Assembly (NCBI RefSeq): GCF_000092205.1
Contig: NC_014216.1
Span: forward strand, 1,116,001-1,180,000
DNA length: 64,000 bases
Source: Desulfurivibrio alkaliphilus AHT 2
GTDB lineage: Bacteria; Desulfobacterota; Desulfobulbia; Desulfobulbales; Desulfurivibrionaceae
Reading direction: 5' to 3'
The position numbers were made by a program, and so were the translations under genes. Shown here piece after piece: positions 53,356 to 62,286 of this stretch. The first letter of the stretch is position 1; every line of letters begins with the position of its first letter. The notes beneath the pieces are model-generated. The model was not told the origin of the DNA and ran no database searches. It saw only the letters and a list, made by a program, of their open reading frames with translations.

Positions 53356-54165
53356 ATGCAGAGGATACTGACCGGCATATGCATTGGCGTAGCCTGGCTT
53401 TTGCTGCTGCTCTACGCCCCCTTCTGGCTCTTCTGGCTGACGGTCTGCCTGCTGACCCTGCTGATCCTGCACGAATACGGCAACATGCTGCTGGTCGGCG
53501 GCGGTGAGCCGGCCATGCGGCCTGCTTTGCTGGCTTTCGGCCTGCTGCCGGTGCTGGCCGCCGGCCAGGCAAGCCATACCCTGATGACCGGGGCGCTGTT
53601 TATTGCTTTGGTCGGCCTGCTGCTGCTCACCGTTTTTCGCTACGGCAACCTGGAAAGGCCGCTTTTTTTCCTGCTGGCTTCAGCCTTTGGGATATTTTAC
53701 CTCGGCTTACTGATGGCCCACCTGCCCCTGCTGGTCAACCTGGAAAACGGTCGTCACTGGCTGATTATCGCCAGCCTGATCACCGTATCGGCCGACAGCG
53801 GAGCTTACTATGCCGGCACCCGACTGGGGCGCCGCAAGCTCTGCCCGACCCTTAGTCCCGGCAAAACCGTGGAAGGATTGATCGGCGGGGTGCTTACCGC
53901 CCTGCTGGTGGTTGGCCTGGTGGTGGTATTTTTCTTCCCGGCCATCAACCTGTTGCAAGCTCTGCTCTTTACCTTTATCCTCTCTTTGCTGAGCGTGGCC
54001 GGTGATCTGGCCGAGTCGCTGATTAAACGCGGAGCCGGGGTGAAAGATTCCGGCACTCTGCTGCCGGGGCATGGCGGAATTCTGGACCGCATCGACTCCC
54101 TGCTGCTGGCGGCGCCACTGCTTTATTACCTGCTGCTGGCCGGGCAAGCCTGGCAGGCCTCTTAA
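53356..54165 (+). CDS. cdsA: Phosphatidate cytidylyltransferase
   Basis: The 269-residue integral membrane enzyme makes CDP-diacylglycerol from phosphatidate and CTP. It has about eight hydrophobic segments and the signature SLIKRGAGVKDSGTLLPGHG followed by GILDRID. It lies 10 nt after uppS, within the phospholipid and isoprenoid part of the cluster. Confidence 0.96.
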   Translation: MQRILTGICIGVAWLLLLLYAPFWLFWLTVCLLTLLILHEYGNMLLVGGGEPAMRPALLAFGLLPVLAAGQASHTLMTGALFIALVGLLLLTVFRYGNLERPLFFLLASAFGIFYLGLLMAHLPLLVNLENGRHWLIIASLITVSADSGAYYAGTRLGRRKLCPTLSPGKTVEGLIGGVLTALLVVGLVVVFFFPAINLLQALLFTFILSLLSVAGDLAESLIKRGAGVKDSGTLLPGHGGILDRIDSLLLAAPLLYYLLLAGQAWQAS

Positions 54166-54201
54166 GCCCCGAAAGTTTTTACTGAAAAGGCGGCGAAGAT
54201 C

Positions 54202-55401
54202 ATGACCAAAAACATCTCCCTGCTGGGCTCCACCGGCTCCATCGGCTGTAACGTACTGGACGTGGTCCGCCAGTACCCCGGCCGCTTCCGGGTAGTGGGC
54301 ATGGCGGCGGGCAGCAATATTCGACTGCTGCGGGAACAGATCGAAGCCTTTCACCCCATGCTGGTGTCGGTGGCCGACGATACCCTGGCCGGTGAGCTGA
54401 TCCAGAGCCTGCCGCCGGGCTGGAGCGAACGGGTACTGGTGGGCCGGGCCGGCAACGAAGAAGTGGCCGCCCTGCCGGAAGCCGACCTGGTGGTTTCGGC
54501 CATTGTCGGGGCCGCCGGGCTGACCCCCACCATGGCCGGCATTGAGGCTGGCAAGGACATTGCCCTGGCCAACAAAGAAACCCTGGTGATGGCCGGTGAA
54601 CTGGTGATGAACGCCGTGGCCCGCCGGCAGGTGCAGATCTTGCCCATCGACAGCGAGCACAACGCCATCGCCCAATCATTAAGCGCCGGCCGCCACCAGG
54701 ATATCCACCGGCTGATCCTCACCGCCTCCGGCGGCCCATTCCGGGACAAACCTTCCCGGGAGCTGTGGGAAGTCACCCCGGAACAGGCCCTGAACCACCC
54801 CAACTGGTCCATGGGCCGCAAGATCTCCATTGATTCCGCCACCCTGATGAATAAAGGCCTGGAAGTGATCGAGGCCCACTGGCTGTTCGGAGTCCCGGTG
54901 GAGCAAATCGAGGTGCTGATCCACCCCCAGAGTATCGTTCACTCCATGGTGGAGTATATCGACGGCTCGGTGGTGTCCCAGATGGGGATCCCCGACATGC
55001 GGATTCCCATCGTATACGCCCTGGCTTACCCGGAGCGCCTGCGCCTGGATCTGCCCCGGCTGAACCTGACCAAAACCGGCCCGCTTACTTTCCTGCCGCC
55101 GGACTACAGCCGTTTTCCCGCCCTGGAACTGGCCTACAAGGCCTGCAAGCGGGGCGGCACCAGGCCGGCGGCCCTGAATGCCGCCAATGAAGTGGCGGTG
55201 GAGGCCTTTCTGGACGGCAAAATCCGCTTCCCGGAAATTGCCCTGGTGGTGGCCGAAACGGTCAGCCGGGTGGAGCATAAACCGGTGGAACGCATCGCCA
55301 CCGTCCTGGCCATTGACCTGGCCGCCCGCATGATGGCCGAGTCCATCGTGGAGTCGTTGATGATCAAGGCCGAGCAAAAAAGAAACAAGGTTACCCCATG
55401 A
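54202..55401 (+). CDS. dxr: 1-deoxy-D-xylulose 5-phosphate reductoisomerase
   Basis: The 399-residue NADPH enzyme makes MEP in the non-mevalonate isoprenoid route. It starts ISLLGSTGSIGCNVLDVV (NADPH motif), has ALANKETLVMAGE, the metal/substrate segment PIDSEHNAIAQ, ASGGPFR, WSMGRKISIDSATLMNKGLE and HPQSIVHSMVEY. It overlaps rseP by ATGA. Its product supplies UppS. Confidence 0.97.
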   Translation: MTKNISLLGSTGSIGCNVLDVVRQYPGRFRVVGMAAGSNIRLLREQIEAFHPMLVSVADDTLAGELIQSLPPGWSERVLVGRAGNEEVAALPEADLVVSAIVGAAGLTPTMAGIEAGKDIALANKETLVMAGELVMNAVARRQVQILPIDSEHNAIAQSLSAGRHQDIHRLILTASGGPFRDKPSRELWEVTPEQALNHPNWSMGRKISIDSATLMNKGLEVIEAHWLFGVPVEQIEVLIHPQSIVHSMVEYIDGSVVSQMGIPDMRIPIVYALAYPERLRLDLPRLNLTKTGPLTFLPPDYSRFPALELAYKACKRGGTRPAALNAANEVAVEAFLDGKIRFPEIALVVAETVSRVEHKPVERIATVLAIDLAARMMAESIVESLMIKAEQKRNKVTP

Positions 55402-56471
55402 GCACAATCATTTCTTTTATCATTGTTTTAGGTGTACTGATTTTTGTCCATGAATTTGGACATTTTATCGTAGCCAAACTGTTCAACGTCAAGGTTTTAA
55501 AATTCTCTCTGGGCTTCGGCCCCCGGCTGTTCGGGCGCCGCATTGGCGAAACCGACTACCAGGTCAGCGCCCTGCCCCTGGGGGGGTATGTCAACATGCT
55601 GGGGGAAAATCCCGGCGAGACCGCCGAGGCCGCCGAGACCGAGCGCTCCTTTGCCGGCAAGCCTCTCTGGCAGCGCTTTTTAATCGTTGCCGCCGGGCCC
55701 TTTTTCAACCTGGGCTTTGCCGTCCTGCTCTTTTTTCTGGTATACGCCTTTATTGGCCTGCCACACCCGGTGCCGGGCACCAAGATCGGTGAGGTGGCGC
55801 CGGACTCCCCCGCTGCCGAAGCCGGACTGCTGGCCGGTGACCATATCCTGGCGGTCAACGGCACGGCCACGGAAGACTGGGAGGATGTCTCCCGGTTGAT
55901 CCGGGACGGCGAGGGCCGCCCGGTTATGCTGGACATTCGCCGCAACGGCGAGGTGTTACAGGTAACCAGCACCCCGAAAAAACAGGAGGTAACAAACATC
56001 TTCGGGGAGGTGGTGGGACAACGCTATATGCTGGGGGTCACCCGCAGCAGCGAGGTGGAATACCAGTCGATTTCCCTTTTTGAAGCCCTTGGGGCGGGGT
56101 TTGCCCAAACCTGGAGCCTGATCTGGCTGACCCTGGTGGCCATCGTGAAAATGATCCAGCAGATCATTCCCGCCACCGAATTGGGCGGGCCGATCCTGAT
56201 CGCCCAGTTGGCAGGCCAGCAGATGGAGGTGGGCTGGATCAACTTCGTCTACTTCATGGCCCTGATCAGCATCAACCTGGGCATTTTGAACCTGCTGCCC
56301 ATCCCGGTGCTGGACGGCGGCCACCTGGTCTTTTTCACCGTGGAGGCCATCACTCGCCGGCCGGTGAGCATGAGGGTGCGGGAGGTGGCCCAACAGGTCG
56401 GCATCCTGCTGCTGCTGGCGCTGATGTTTTTTGTCTTTTACAACGACATAATGCGCCTCTTCAACGGGTAA
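55398..56471 (+). CDS. rseP: RIP site-2 metalloprotease RseP
   Basis: The 357-residue inner-membrane protease cleaves anti-sigma factors and remnant signal peptides. It has the zinc motif HEFGHFIVAKL in the first helix, one PDZ domain (about 115-190; AEAGLLAGDHILAVNG), and the second ligand motif NLLPIPVLDGGHLVFF. A single PDZ rather than the two of E. coli is common outside enterics. Its TAA lies in hairpin element 7, which separates it from tsaB. Confidence 0.96.
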   Translation: MSTIISFIIVLGVLIFVHEFGHFIVAKLFNVKVLKFSLGFGPRLFGRRIGETDYQVSALPLGGYVNMLGENPGETAEAAETERSFAGKPLWQRFLIVAAGPFFNLGFAVLLFFLVYAFIGLPHPVPGTKIGEVAPDSPAAEAGLLAGDHILAVNGTATEDWEDVSRLIRDGEGRPVMLDIRRNGEVLQVTSTPKKQEVTNIFGEVVGQRYMLGVTRSSEVEYQSISLFEALGAGFAQTWSLIWLTLVAIVKMIQQIIPATELGGPILIAQLAGQQMEVGWINFVYFMALISINLGILNLLPIPVLDGGHLVFFTVEAITRRPVSMRVREVAQQVGILLLLALMFFVFYNDIMRLFNG

Positions 56472-56575
56472 ACGGGCGGCAGCACCGCATCTTGCGGCGA
56501 TCGAGCCGGCTTGCGTACTGATGTACGCGGCGCCGGCTCGCTTGCCGCAACCTGCGGCACTGCCGCCCGTTTACC
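56467..56575 (+). repeat. Stop-codon hairpin element, copy 7 (after rseP)
   Basis: A 109-nt copy with perfect 16-bp arms (GGTAAACGGGCGGCAG / CTGCCGCCCGTTTACC), unlike the arms of other copies. The interior has CCGCA/TGCGG, TTGCGGC/GCCGCAA, GATC/GCTT, GAGCCGGC/GCCGGCTC and GCGTAC/GTACGC. The rseP TAA is inside. Confidence 0.95.
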
Positions 56576-56623
56576 GGAGATTTTACGGATATTAGCAGCA
56601 CCACTTTTTAGTAGATATTTTTT

Positions 56624-57439
56624 ATGGCCAAGCGCGTTTCCACCATTCCGGCTTCTTTGCCGCCACTGATTCTGGCCCTGGAGACCTCCGGGAGTTGCGG
56701 CAGTGTGGCTCTGGTGGACGGGCGGGGGTGCCGGGCCGAGTATTCGCTGCAGTCCAGCCGCACCCATTCCCGGCGGCTGCTGGAGGCGGTGGAACAGTTG
56801 CTGACCGCCGCCGATGCCGACTGGCAGGAGCTGGATGCCCTGGCCGTGTGCCTGGGGCCGGGCAGTTTTACCGGCCTGCGCATCGGCCTGAGCACCGTCA
56901 AGGGCCTGGCCCTGGCCACCGGCAAGCCGCTGATCGGGGTAAGCTCCCTGGACGGCCTGGCCGCCCAGGCGGTGGCCCTGCCCGGCTGCTCGCTGCCGGT
57001 CTGCGCCCTGATCGACGCCCGCAAACAGGAAGTCTTTACCGCTTTTTACCACGGCCCCGATTACCAACCCGCCCCGCCCCCCGCCCCACTTGATGATGAA
57101 CCTGCCGCTGAATGCCCGGCGGCAAACAATATCGGCCCCCTTACCCGCACCGCCCCTTACCTGGCCCTGCCGCCTGCCGAGCTGGCCGAGCGGATCAACC
57201 AGCCAACCCTGCTGCTGGGCAGCGGCGCCGAGCTGTACCGCGACCTGTTGCAGGAAAAACTGGGTCACTTGGCCCTTTTTGCTCCCCCCCAGCTATGCTA
57301 TGCCCGGGCCGGAGCCATCGGCTGGCTGGCCTGCCGGCTATGGCAACAGGAGCGCTTTGTCGACCCGGGCCGGGTAACCCCCATCTATGTCCGTTCCGCC
57401 GACGCCAAACCACCGGAGCAAGCCCATGGAAAAATTTAA
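56624..57439 (+). CDS. tsaB: tRNA threonylcarbamoyladenosine synthesis protein TsaB
   Basis: The 271-residue ASKHA-fold protein supports TsaD in making t6A37 of ANN-decoding tRNAs. It has ILALETSGSCGSVALVDG, THSRRLLEAVEQLL, LCLGPGSFTGLRIGLSTVKGLA-type sequence (VCLGPGSFTGLRIGL) and CALIDARKQEVFTAFY. It is longer than E. coli TsaB (231) by a Pro-rich insertion near 145-160. It carries no clear ribosome-binding site and lies just after element 7. Confidence 0.95.
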   Translation: MAKRVSTIPASLPPLILALETSGSCGSVALVDGRGCRAEYSLQSSRTHSRRLLEAVEQLLTAADADWQELDALAVCLGPGSFTGLRIGLSTVKGLALATGKPLIGVSSLDGLAAQAVALPGCSLPVCALIDARKQEVFTAFYHGPDYQPAPPPAPLDDEPAAECPAANNIGPLTRTAPYLALPPAELAERINQPTLLLGSGAELYRDLLQEKLGHLALFAPPQLCYARAGAIGWLACRLWQQERFVDPGRVTPIYVRSADAKPPEQAHGKI

Positions 57440-57467
57440 CGCTGAACCACCAGGGAACGGTTAGGGC

Positions 57468-57869
57468 ATGATTTACGGCATTGGCACCGATATCGTCAGC
57501 ATTCCCCGTATTGCCGCAGCCCTGGCGCGCCACGGCGACCCCTTTGCCCGCCGTATCCTGGCCCCCCGAGAATGGGAGGAATACCAGGCCTTGCCCCACC
57601 ACCGCCCACAGCTAACCGCCGCCTTTCTGGCCAAACGCTTTGCCGCCAAAGAGGCCGCCGCCAAAGCTTTGGGAACCGGCTTCAGCCGGGGCATCACCCT
57701 GGCCGGCATTGCCGTGGTCCACGACCAGCGAGGCCGCCCCGGCCTGCAATTCCACGACGCAGCCGCAGCATACTGCCGCGATGAAGGGATCATCCGCGGC
57801 CTGTTGTCCCTCAGCGACGAAAAAGAGTACGCCCTGGCCTTCGCCACCCTGATTTGCCAACAACGGTAA
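57468..57869 (+). CDS. acpS: Holo-[acyl-carrier-protein] synthase
   Basis: The 133-residue phosphopantetheinyl transferase loads ACP with 4'-phosphopantetheine. It has GIGTDIVSIPRIAAAL (Mg-binding Asp), FLAKRFAAKEAAAKALGTGF, and a final LSLSDEKEYALAF. It follows tsaB by 28 nt. Its TAA stop is inside hairpin element 8. Confidence 0.97.
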   Translation: MIYGIGTDIVSIPRIAAALARHGDPFARRILAPREWEEYQALPHHRPQLTAAFLAKRFAAKEAAAKALGTGFSRGITLAGIAVVHDQRGRPGLQFHDAAAAYCRDEGIIRGLLSLSDEKEYALAFATLICQQR

Positions 57870-57975
57870 GCGGCCACGGGGCACCCCACCTTGCGGCGAT
57901 CAGCCCGGCTTGCGTACAGGGGTACGCGGCGCCGGTCTGCTTGCCGCAATCTGGGGCACCCCGTGGCCGCTTACC
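57865..57975 (+). repeat. Stop-codon hairpin element, copy 8 (after acpS)
   Basis: A 111-nt copy with perfect 17-bp arms (GGTAAGCGGCCACGGGG / CCCCGTGGCCGCTTACC). The next stem reads CCCCA/TGGGG in place of CCGCA/TGCGG, a double compensatory change. The acpS TAA is inside. Confidence 0.95.
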
Positions 57976-58030
57976 CCGTGCCCTCGTGATCAATTACCCG
58001 GTAAGTTAGTACCTCTGGTGGACGGTTACG

Positions 58031-58747
58031 TCAATTGCGGGTGATGGTCTGCCAGTGTCCGTCGAGCAGCAGTTGGTGGGGTTTGAAACGGGATTTGTAG
58101 CTCATGGCGGGTACTTCTTTGATCCAGTAGCCCAGGTAAAGGTGTTCCAGCTTGACCTGGCGGCAAAGTTGGATCAGGGAAAGGATATTGAGTATTCCCG
58201 GGCTGCGGTGGGCCTGGTCTGGGTCGAAATAGAAATAGACCGCGTTCAAGGCCGTGGGGGCAATATCCACCACCGCCAGCCCCAGCAGGCGTTCTTCAAC
58301 CCGGTAGGCAATCTCCCAGGTGTCGGTGATGGAGTTGAGGAAAAAACCGCCATAGTAGTCCACCGCCCGGCCATCCACCCCTTCCGACCCCGGCACGCAC
58401 TCCTGATCGGGATAACGGCAGGCCAGAAAACGTTCGCACAACTCCAGTTTTTCGGCCGACAGTTGCAACGGCCCCTGACTGACCCGCACATCCTGGTTGC
58501 GGCGCCAGATCCGGCGCTGGTTGCGATTGGGCCTGAAATCACGCACCGCCAGCCGGATGGGCACACAGGCCTGGCAGTTGGGGCAGGCCATGGTGTACAT
58601 GATGTTACCGTTGCGACGGAAACCTGCCTGCAAGTAATCATCGAACATCTCGCCACTTAATGGTGGGCAGGGAGACTGGCGGTACACCGCCCGGCTTTGC
58701 AGCCCGTAGGGGCACTCGGCGGCTATGTCAAACAGGTAGTCACGCAT
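58031..58747 (-). CDS. bpt: Leucyl/arginyl-tRNA-protein transferase, Bpt/Ate family
   Basis: About 238 residues. The N-terminal ATE domain shows CPYGLQSRAVYR, MACPNCQACVPIRL (Cys cluster) and FRPNRNQRRIWRRN; the C-terminal domain shows YFYFDPDQAHRSPGI, LYLGYWIKEVPAMSYKSRFKPH. Bpt transfers Leu to N-terminal Asp/Glu, feeding the N-degron pathway. ATG at 58747 is preferred over TTG at 58753. It is 12 nt downstream of the NamZ-like gene, likely one operon. Confidence 0.93.
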   Translation of the reverse strand: MRDYLFDIAAECPYGLQSRAVYRQSPCPPLSGEMFDDYLQAGFRRNGNIMYTMACPNCQACVPIRLAVRDFRPNRNQRRIWRRNQDVRVSQGPLQLSAEKLELCERFLACRYPDQECVPGSEGVDGRAVDYYGGFFLNSITDTWEIAYRVEERLLGLAVVDIAPTALNAVYFYFDPDQAHRSPGILNILSLIQLCRQVKLEHLYLGYWIKEVPAMSYKSRFKPHQLLLDGHWQTITRN

Positions 58748-58759
58748 GGGCAATCAGCT

Positions 58760-59923
58760 TCAATACAACAGGTAAGCCTGCCGACGGCGGGCAAAATCGT
58801 CCAGCTCCGGTTGCCAGCCGGCTTCAAGTTGCAGCACCGACTCCCCGGCCTGCAGCCGGGGCCAGAGGTCTTCATCGCCCAGGATCAGGTGCATGGGCGT
58901 CTTTTCGTATTCATACTCATAAGGCGGTGCTTTCAAGGCAAACTCCGGGTAAAGGCGGGCCGTGGCCTGAAGCAGGGCCAGGGTTGTGCGGTAGGGCAAA
59001 AACCGGGCCGGGTCGGTTACATGCAGTTGAAAACCGACACAGGGCTCACCGGCCCACTTGCCGGCCACCGGCTCAAAGACCAGGGGCCGCAGATAACAGC
59101 CGGGCAGCGGGATTTCGGCAATCGCTGCCAGCATCTCATCATGGCGCCAAAAGGGCGCCCCAAACAGTTCAAAGGGCAAGGTGGTGCCACGCCCTTCGGA
59201 AATATTGGTGCCCTCCCAAATCACCTGCCCGGGGTAAACCAGCGCAGTCCGGCAAGAGGGCATGTTGGGCGAGGGAAAGACCCAGGGCAGACCGGTGTCG
59301 GCAAACAGCATCTCCCGCCGCCAGCCGCCCACCGGGATCACCTCCAGGGGGCAATCAACCTTGAACTCCCCCTTGATCATCAAAGCCAACTCCCCCAGGG
59401 TCATGCCATGACGCATGGGAATCGGGTACAGGCCGACAAAGGAGCGACAGGAGGGGCGCAACAGATTGCCCTCCAGCGCCAGGCCGCCCACCGGGTTGGG
59501 CCGATCCAGGACCACCACCGGTATATCCTGCTCCGCCGCCGCTTCCATACAGTAGGCCAGGGTATAGAGAAAGGTGTAAACCCGGGTACCCACATCCACC
59601 AGGTCCACCAGTAACAGGTCACAGTGTTCCAGCATGGCCGGGGTAGGCTTGCGCACCTCGCCATAAAGGCTGAAAACGGGCAAGCCGGTGACCGGGTCGG
59701 TGGAGTGGCCGGATTCGATCATGTTATCCTGTTTTTCCGCGAAAAAGCCATGTTGGGGGGAAAAGAGACAGGAGAGTTGGGCACCGAAACGTCGACTCAG
59801 CAGATCGCGGGCATGACCCAAGCGATGATCGGTTGAGGCCTGATTACACAGCAAACCCAGCCGTTTACCCCGCAGATACGCCGGAGGGTCCTGCAGCAGA
59901 AATTCCAGACCAAGACTGATCAC
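58760..59923 (-). CDS. DUF1343 / NamZ-like exo-beta-N-acetylmuramidase family protein
   Basis: The 387-residue protein has LLCNQASTDH, LFSPQHGFFAEKQDNM, LLVDLVDVGTRVYTFLYTL, VLDRPNPVGG and FPSPNMPSCRTALVYPGQVIWEGTNI split along the chain; all are DUF1343 hallmarks. Characterised members release MurNAc from the non-reducing end of cell-wall fragments. No signal peptide is visible, so it may act in cytoplasmic muropeptide recycling. The start is GTG with GGAGGG 6 nt upstream. Confidence 0.88.
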   Translation of the reverse strand: MISLGLEFLLQDPPAYLRGKRLGLLCNQASTDHRLGHARDLLSRRFGAQLSCLFSPQHGFFAEKQDNMIESGHSTDPVTGLPVFSLYGEVRKPTPAMLEHCDLLLVDLVDVGTRVYTFLYTLAYCMEAAAEQDIPVVVLDRPNPVGGLALEGNLLRPSCRSFVGLYPIPMRHGMTLGELALMIKGEFKVDCPLEVIPVGGWRREMLFADTGLPWVFPSPNMPSCRTALVYPGQVIWEGTNISEGRGTTLPFELFGAPFWRHDEMLAAIAEIPLPGCYLRPLVFEPVAGKWAGEPCVGFQLHVTDPARFLPYRTTLALLQATARLYPEFALKAPPYEYEYEKTPMHLILGDEDLWPRLQAGESVLQLEAGWQPELDDFARRRQAYLLY

Positions 59924-59964
59924 CTTTCACCCTCCTTTTTTAGTAACTGATCACGGGGCCACGG

Positions 59965-60087
59965 GGTAAGCGGTCACAGGGTGCCGCCTCCAGCTTTGAT
60001 GGCAGTGGCAAGCCCGACGGCGAAGCGTACCTAAGTACGTGAGCCGGCTCGATCGCCACAAGGTGCGGTGCCCTGTGACCGCTTACC
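59965..60087 (-). repeat. Stop-codon hairpin element, copy 9, atypical position
   Basis: A 123-nt copy with perfect 17-bp arms (GGTAAGCGGTCACAGGG / CCCTGTGACCGCTTACC). The loop order (GATC first) gives minus orientation. Its distal half is diverged and extended. It lies between the divergent NamZ-like and CooC-like genes and has no upstream gene ending at it. Confidence 0.88.
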
Positions 60088-60231
60088 TTTTTGATTGCGG
60101 TTTTACCACCTTTGGTTACACTTAAAAGGTTACCGTCGCCAAGCTTACCCGGAAGGCGCAAAAAAATCACGTCTGGATAACGGGTGCTGTCCTGTATATA
60201 CAGATATTCTAACATACCAGGGAAGTACACG

Positions 60232-60990
60232 ATGAAGATAGCTATCAGCGGTAAAGGCGGGGTGGGAAAAACCACCATCATGGCCATGCTGGCCCGCCAA
60301 TTCAAGGAGATGGGCAAGGAAGTCCTGGTCATCGACGCCGATTCCAGCCCCCATATGGCCCAAAGCCTGGGGGTGGCACAACCGGAAAACATTCGCCCCA
60401 TTTCGGAAATGAAAGATCTGTTGCGGGAACGCTCCGGCCGAGTGGAGGGTTCGGCTTTTTACAACATCAATCCCCAGGTGGGGGACCTGCCGGAACGTTT
60501 CACCATCGAAGCAGGCGGCATCAGATTGATGGTGCTGGGGGCCATTCAGAGTGCCGAAAGCGGCTGCGCCTGTGCGGAAAACACGGTGCTGAAAAGACTG
60601 TTGACCACCATGCTGCTCAAGCCCGCCCAGGTTGTGCTGCTGGACATGGAGGCGGGCGTGGAGCACCTGGGCCGGGGCACCATCGCCGGGGTGGACCGGC
60701 TGCTGATCGTGGTGATCCCGTCGCAATCGGGCATCCGCACCGCCCTCAAGATCAGAAAACTGGCCGAGGAATGCCGCATCAAAAATATTTCCTACGTGGG
60801 CAACCTGGTCCAGGACGAGGATGACCGACGCTTTCTGGCCGAGGGGCTGGGCGAAGAGCCCATTGCCTTTTTCCCCGACTCCCGGGAAATCCGCCAAACC
60901 GAACGCCGGGGCGCGGCGGTGATCGACGCCCATGCCGCAGTGGCAGACAGCACCGCCAAGCTGGCGGCCGTGCTGGACAAGTTGGCATGA
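60232..60990 (+). CDS. CooC-like MinD-family ATPase
   Basis: The 252-residue deviant-Walker-A ATPase has GKGGVGKTT at 7-15 and VIDADSSPHMAQ, and the CooC signature CxC (C112, C114 in ESGCACAENTVLKRLL), which binds metal at the dimer interface. CooC proteins insert nickel into carbon monoxide dehydrogenase. No CODH (cooS) gene is in the window. ATG at 60232 has AGGGAAG upstream. It overlaps the glucokinase start by ATGA. Confidence 0.88.
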   Translation: MKIAISGKGGVGKTTIMAMLARQFKEMGKEVLVIDADSSPHMAQSLGVAQPENIRPISEMKDLLRERSGRVEGSAFYNINPQVGDLPERFTIEAGGIRLMVLGAIQSAESGCACAENTVLKRLLTTMLLKPAQVVLLDMEAGVEHLGRGTIAGVDRLLIVVIPSQSGIRTALKIRKLAEECRIKNISYVGNLVQDEDDRRFLAEGLGEEPIAFFPDSREIRQTERRGAAVIDAHAAVADSTAKLAAVLDKLA

Positions 60991-62138
60991 GCGCGACCAC
61001 GACCAAGGCTTCCCCTGCAGGTGGACAGCGGACCTACCGGTTGCTCTGCGCCGACATCGGCGGCACCAACAGCCGCTGGGCCTTTTTTAAACTGACGCTG
61101 CCGGACCATGACCGCACCGGCCCGGACCAGCCCGCCGCAACCTCATCCCCTTGCTTACTGGAGAACAAACAACAAAACTGGAGCCGCGGCCTGGTACTGG
61201 AGGCCGAACAATGGCTGAAAACCACTCCGGCGGAAAGCCTCAACGACCAGTTGCGCCAGCTTTACGCCGGCGGTTTCCCGCTGCCCCCGGAGCAGACCGA
61301 CCTGGCGGTACTGGCGGTGGCCGGGCCGGTGCAGCGCCAAGGGCGCTACAGCAAGCTGCCTTTGGTCGGCCTGGAGGTGGACCTGGATGCCATCGAACAA
61401 GAGTTTAGTTTCCCCCGCGCCCTGCTGATCAACGACTTCACGGCCCAGGCCCTGGCGGTACTGGCCCCGCCGGGCAGCCAGGCGGAAAAAGTTTTGCCGG
61501 GCCAAGCCGCGGAAGCGGGAGAAGGCGCCCCCGTGGCGATCATCGGCGCCGGTACCGGCCTGGGCAAAGCCTTGCTGTTGCCGGGCGGGGCCGATTTTTT
61601 TGCCCCCCCCGCCAGCACCGGCGCCCCGATCGCCACCGGGCCAAAGGCCATGCCCCTGGTGATTCCCTCCGAGGGGGGTCATGCCGATTTCCCTTTTGCC
61701 GGCGGCCGGGAACAGGATTATTTGCAGTTTTTGCTCCGGGAACGGCAGGAAGAGCGGATCAGCGGCAACACCGTGGTCTCCGGCCGGGGCCTGAGCTATC
61801 TCCACCACTTCCTTACCGGCAAAAAACTGGAGCCGGCGGCGGTTACCGCCACCTTCGGCCCGGAGTCGGAAACCATGGCCTGGGCCGCCCGTTTCTACGC
61901 CCGGGTCTGCCGCAATTTCGTGCTGGAAACCCTGGCCACCGGCGGCCTCTACATCGCCGGGGGAGTCGCCGCCAAATCGCCGCAACTGCTCACCCATCCC
62001 GCTTTCGCCCGAGAATTCCTCCACTCTCCGACCATGGACGGACTACTGGCAAAAATCCCGGTTTTTTTGATCCAGGCCGAGAACAGCGGCCTCTGGGGCG
62101 CTGCCATCAAAGCCCGGCTAATGCTCGCCCAACCCTGA
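60987..62138 (+). CDS. glk: Glucokinase (ROK-unrelated Glk family)
   Basis: The 383-residue ATP-dependent kinase of the bacterial Glk family has LLCADIGGTNSRWAFF (phosphate loop), LLINDFTAQALAV (catalytic Asp), IGAGTGLGKALLL, PSEGGHADFPF, and GGLYIAGGVAAKS. It is longer than E. coli Glk (321) because of about 20 N-terminal residues and an insertion near 35-60. The substrate is probably glucose. Translation is coupled to the CooC-like gene. Confidence 0.92.
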   Translation: MSATTTKASPAGGQRTYRLLCADIGGTNSRWAFFKLTLPDHDRTGPDQPAATSSPCLLENKQQNWSRGLVLEAEQWLKTTPAESLNDQLRQLYAGGFPLPPEQTDLAVLAVAGPVQRQGRYSKLPLVGLEVDLDAIEQEFSFPRALLINDFTAQALAVLAPPGSQAEKVLPGQAAEAGEGAPVAIIGAGTGLGKALLLPGGADFFAPPASTGAPIATGPKAMPLVIPSEGGHADFPFAGGREQDYLQFLLRERQEERISGNTVVSGRGLSYLHHFLTGKKLEPAAVTATFGPESETMAWAARFYARVCRNFVLETLATGGLYIAGGVAAKSPQLLTHPAFAREFLHSPTMDGLLAKIPVFLIQAENSGLWGAAIKARLMLAQP

Positions 62139-62145
62139 ACGGTCT

Positions 62146-62254
62146 TGTAACCGTTCAGCAGCACCACATCTTCGGGCGATCAGCCAGGCTTACGTACAGG
62201 GGTACGCCGCGCCTGGCTGCTTACCCGAACCTGCGGCACTGCTGAACGGTTACA
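62146..62254 (+). repeat. Stop-codon hairpin element, copy 10 (after glk)
   Basis: A 109-nt copy with perfect arms TGTAACCGTTCAGCAG / CTGCTGAACGGTTACA; compared with copy 1 the fifth element base is C instead of A with a matching change on the other arm. It starts 7 nt after the glk TGA stop. Confidence 0.94.
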
Positions 62255-62286
62255 CGGTCTTAGCCGTCCTTTACCAACAGGGGCGG

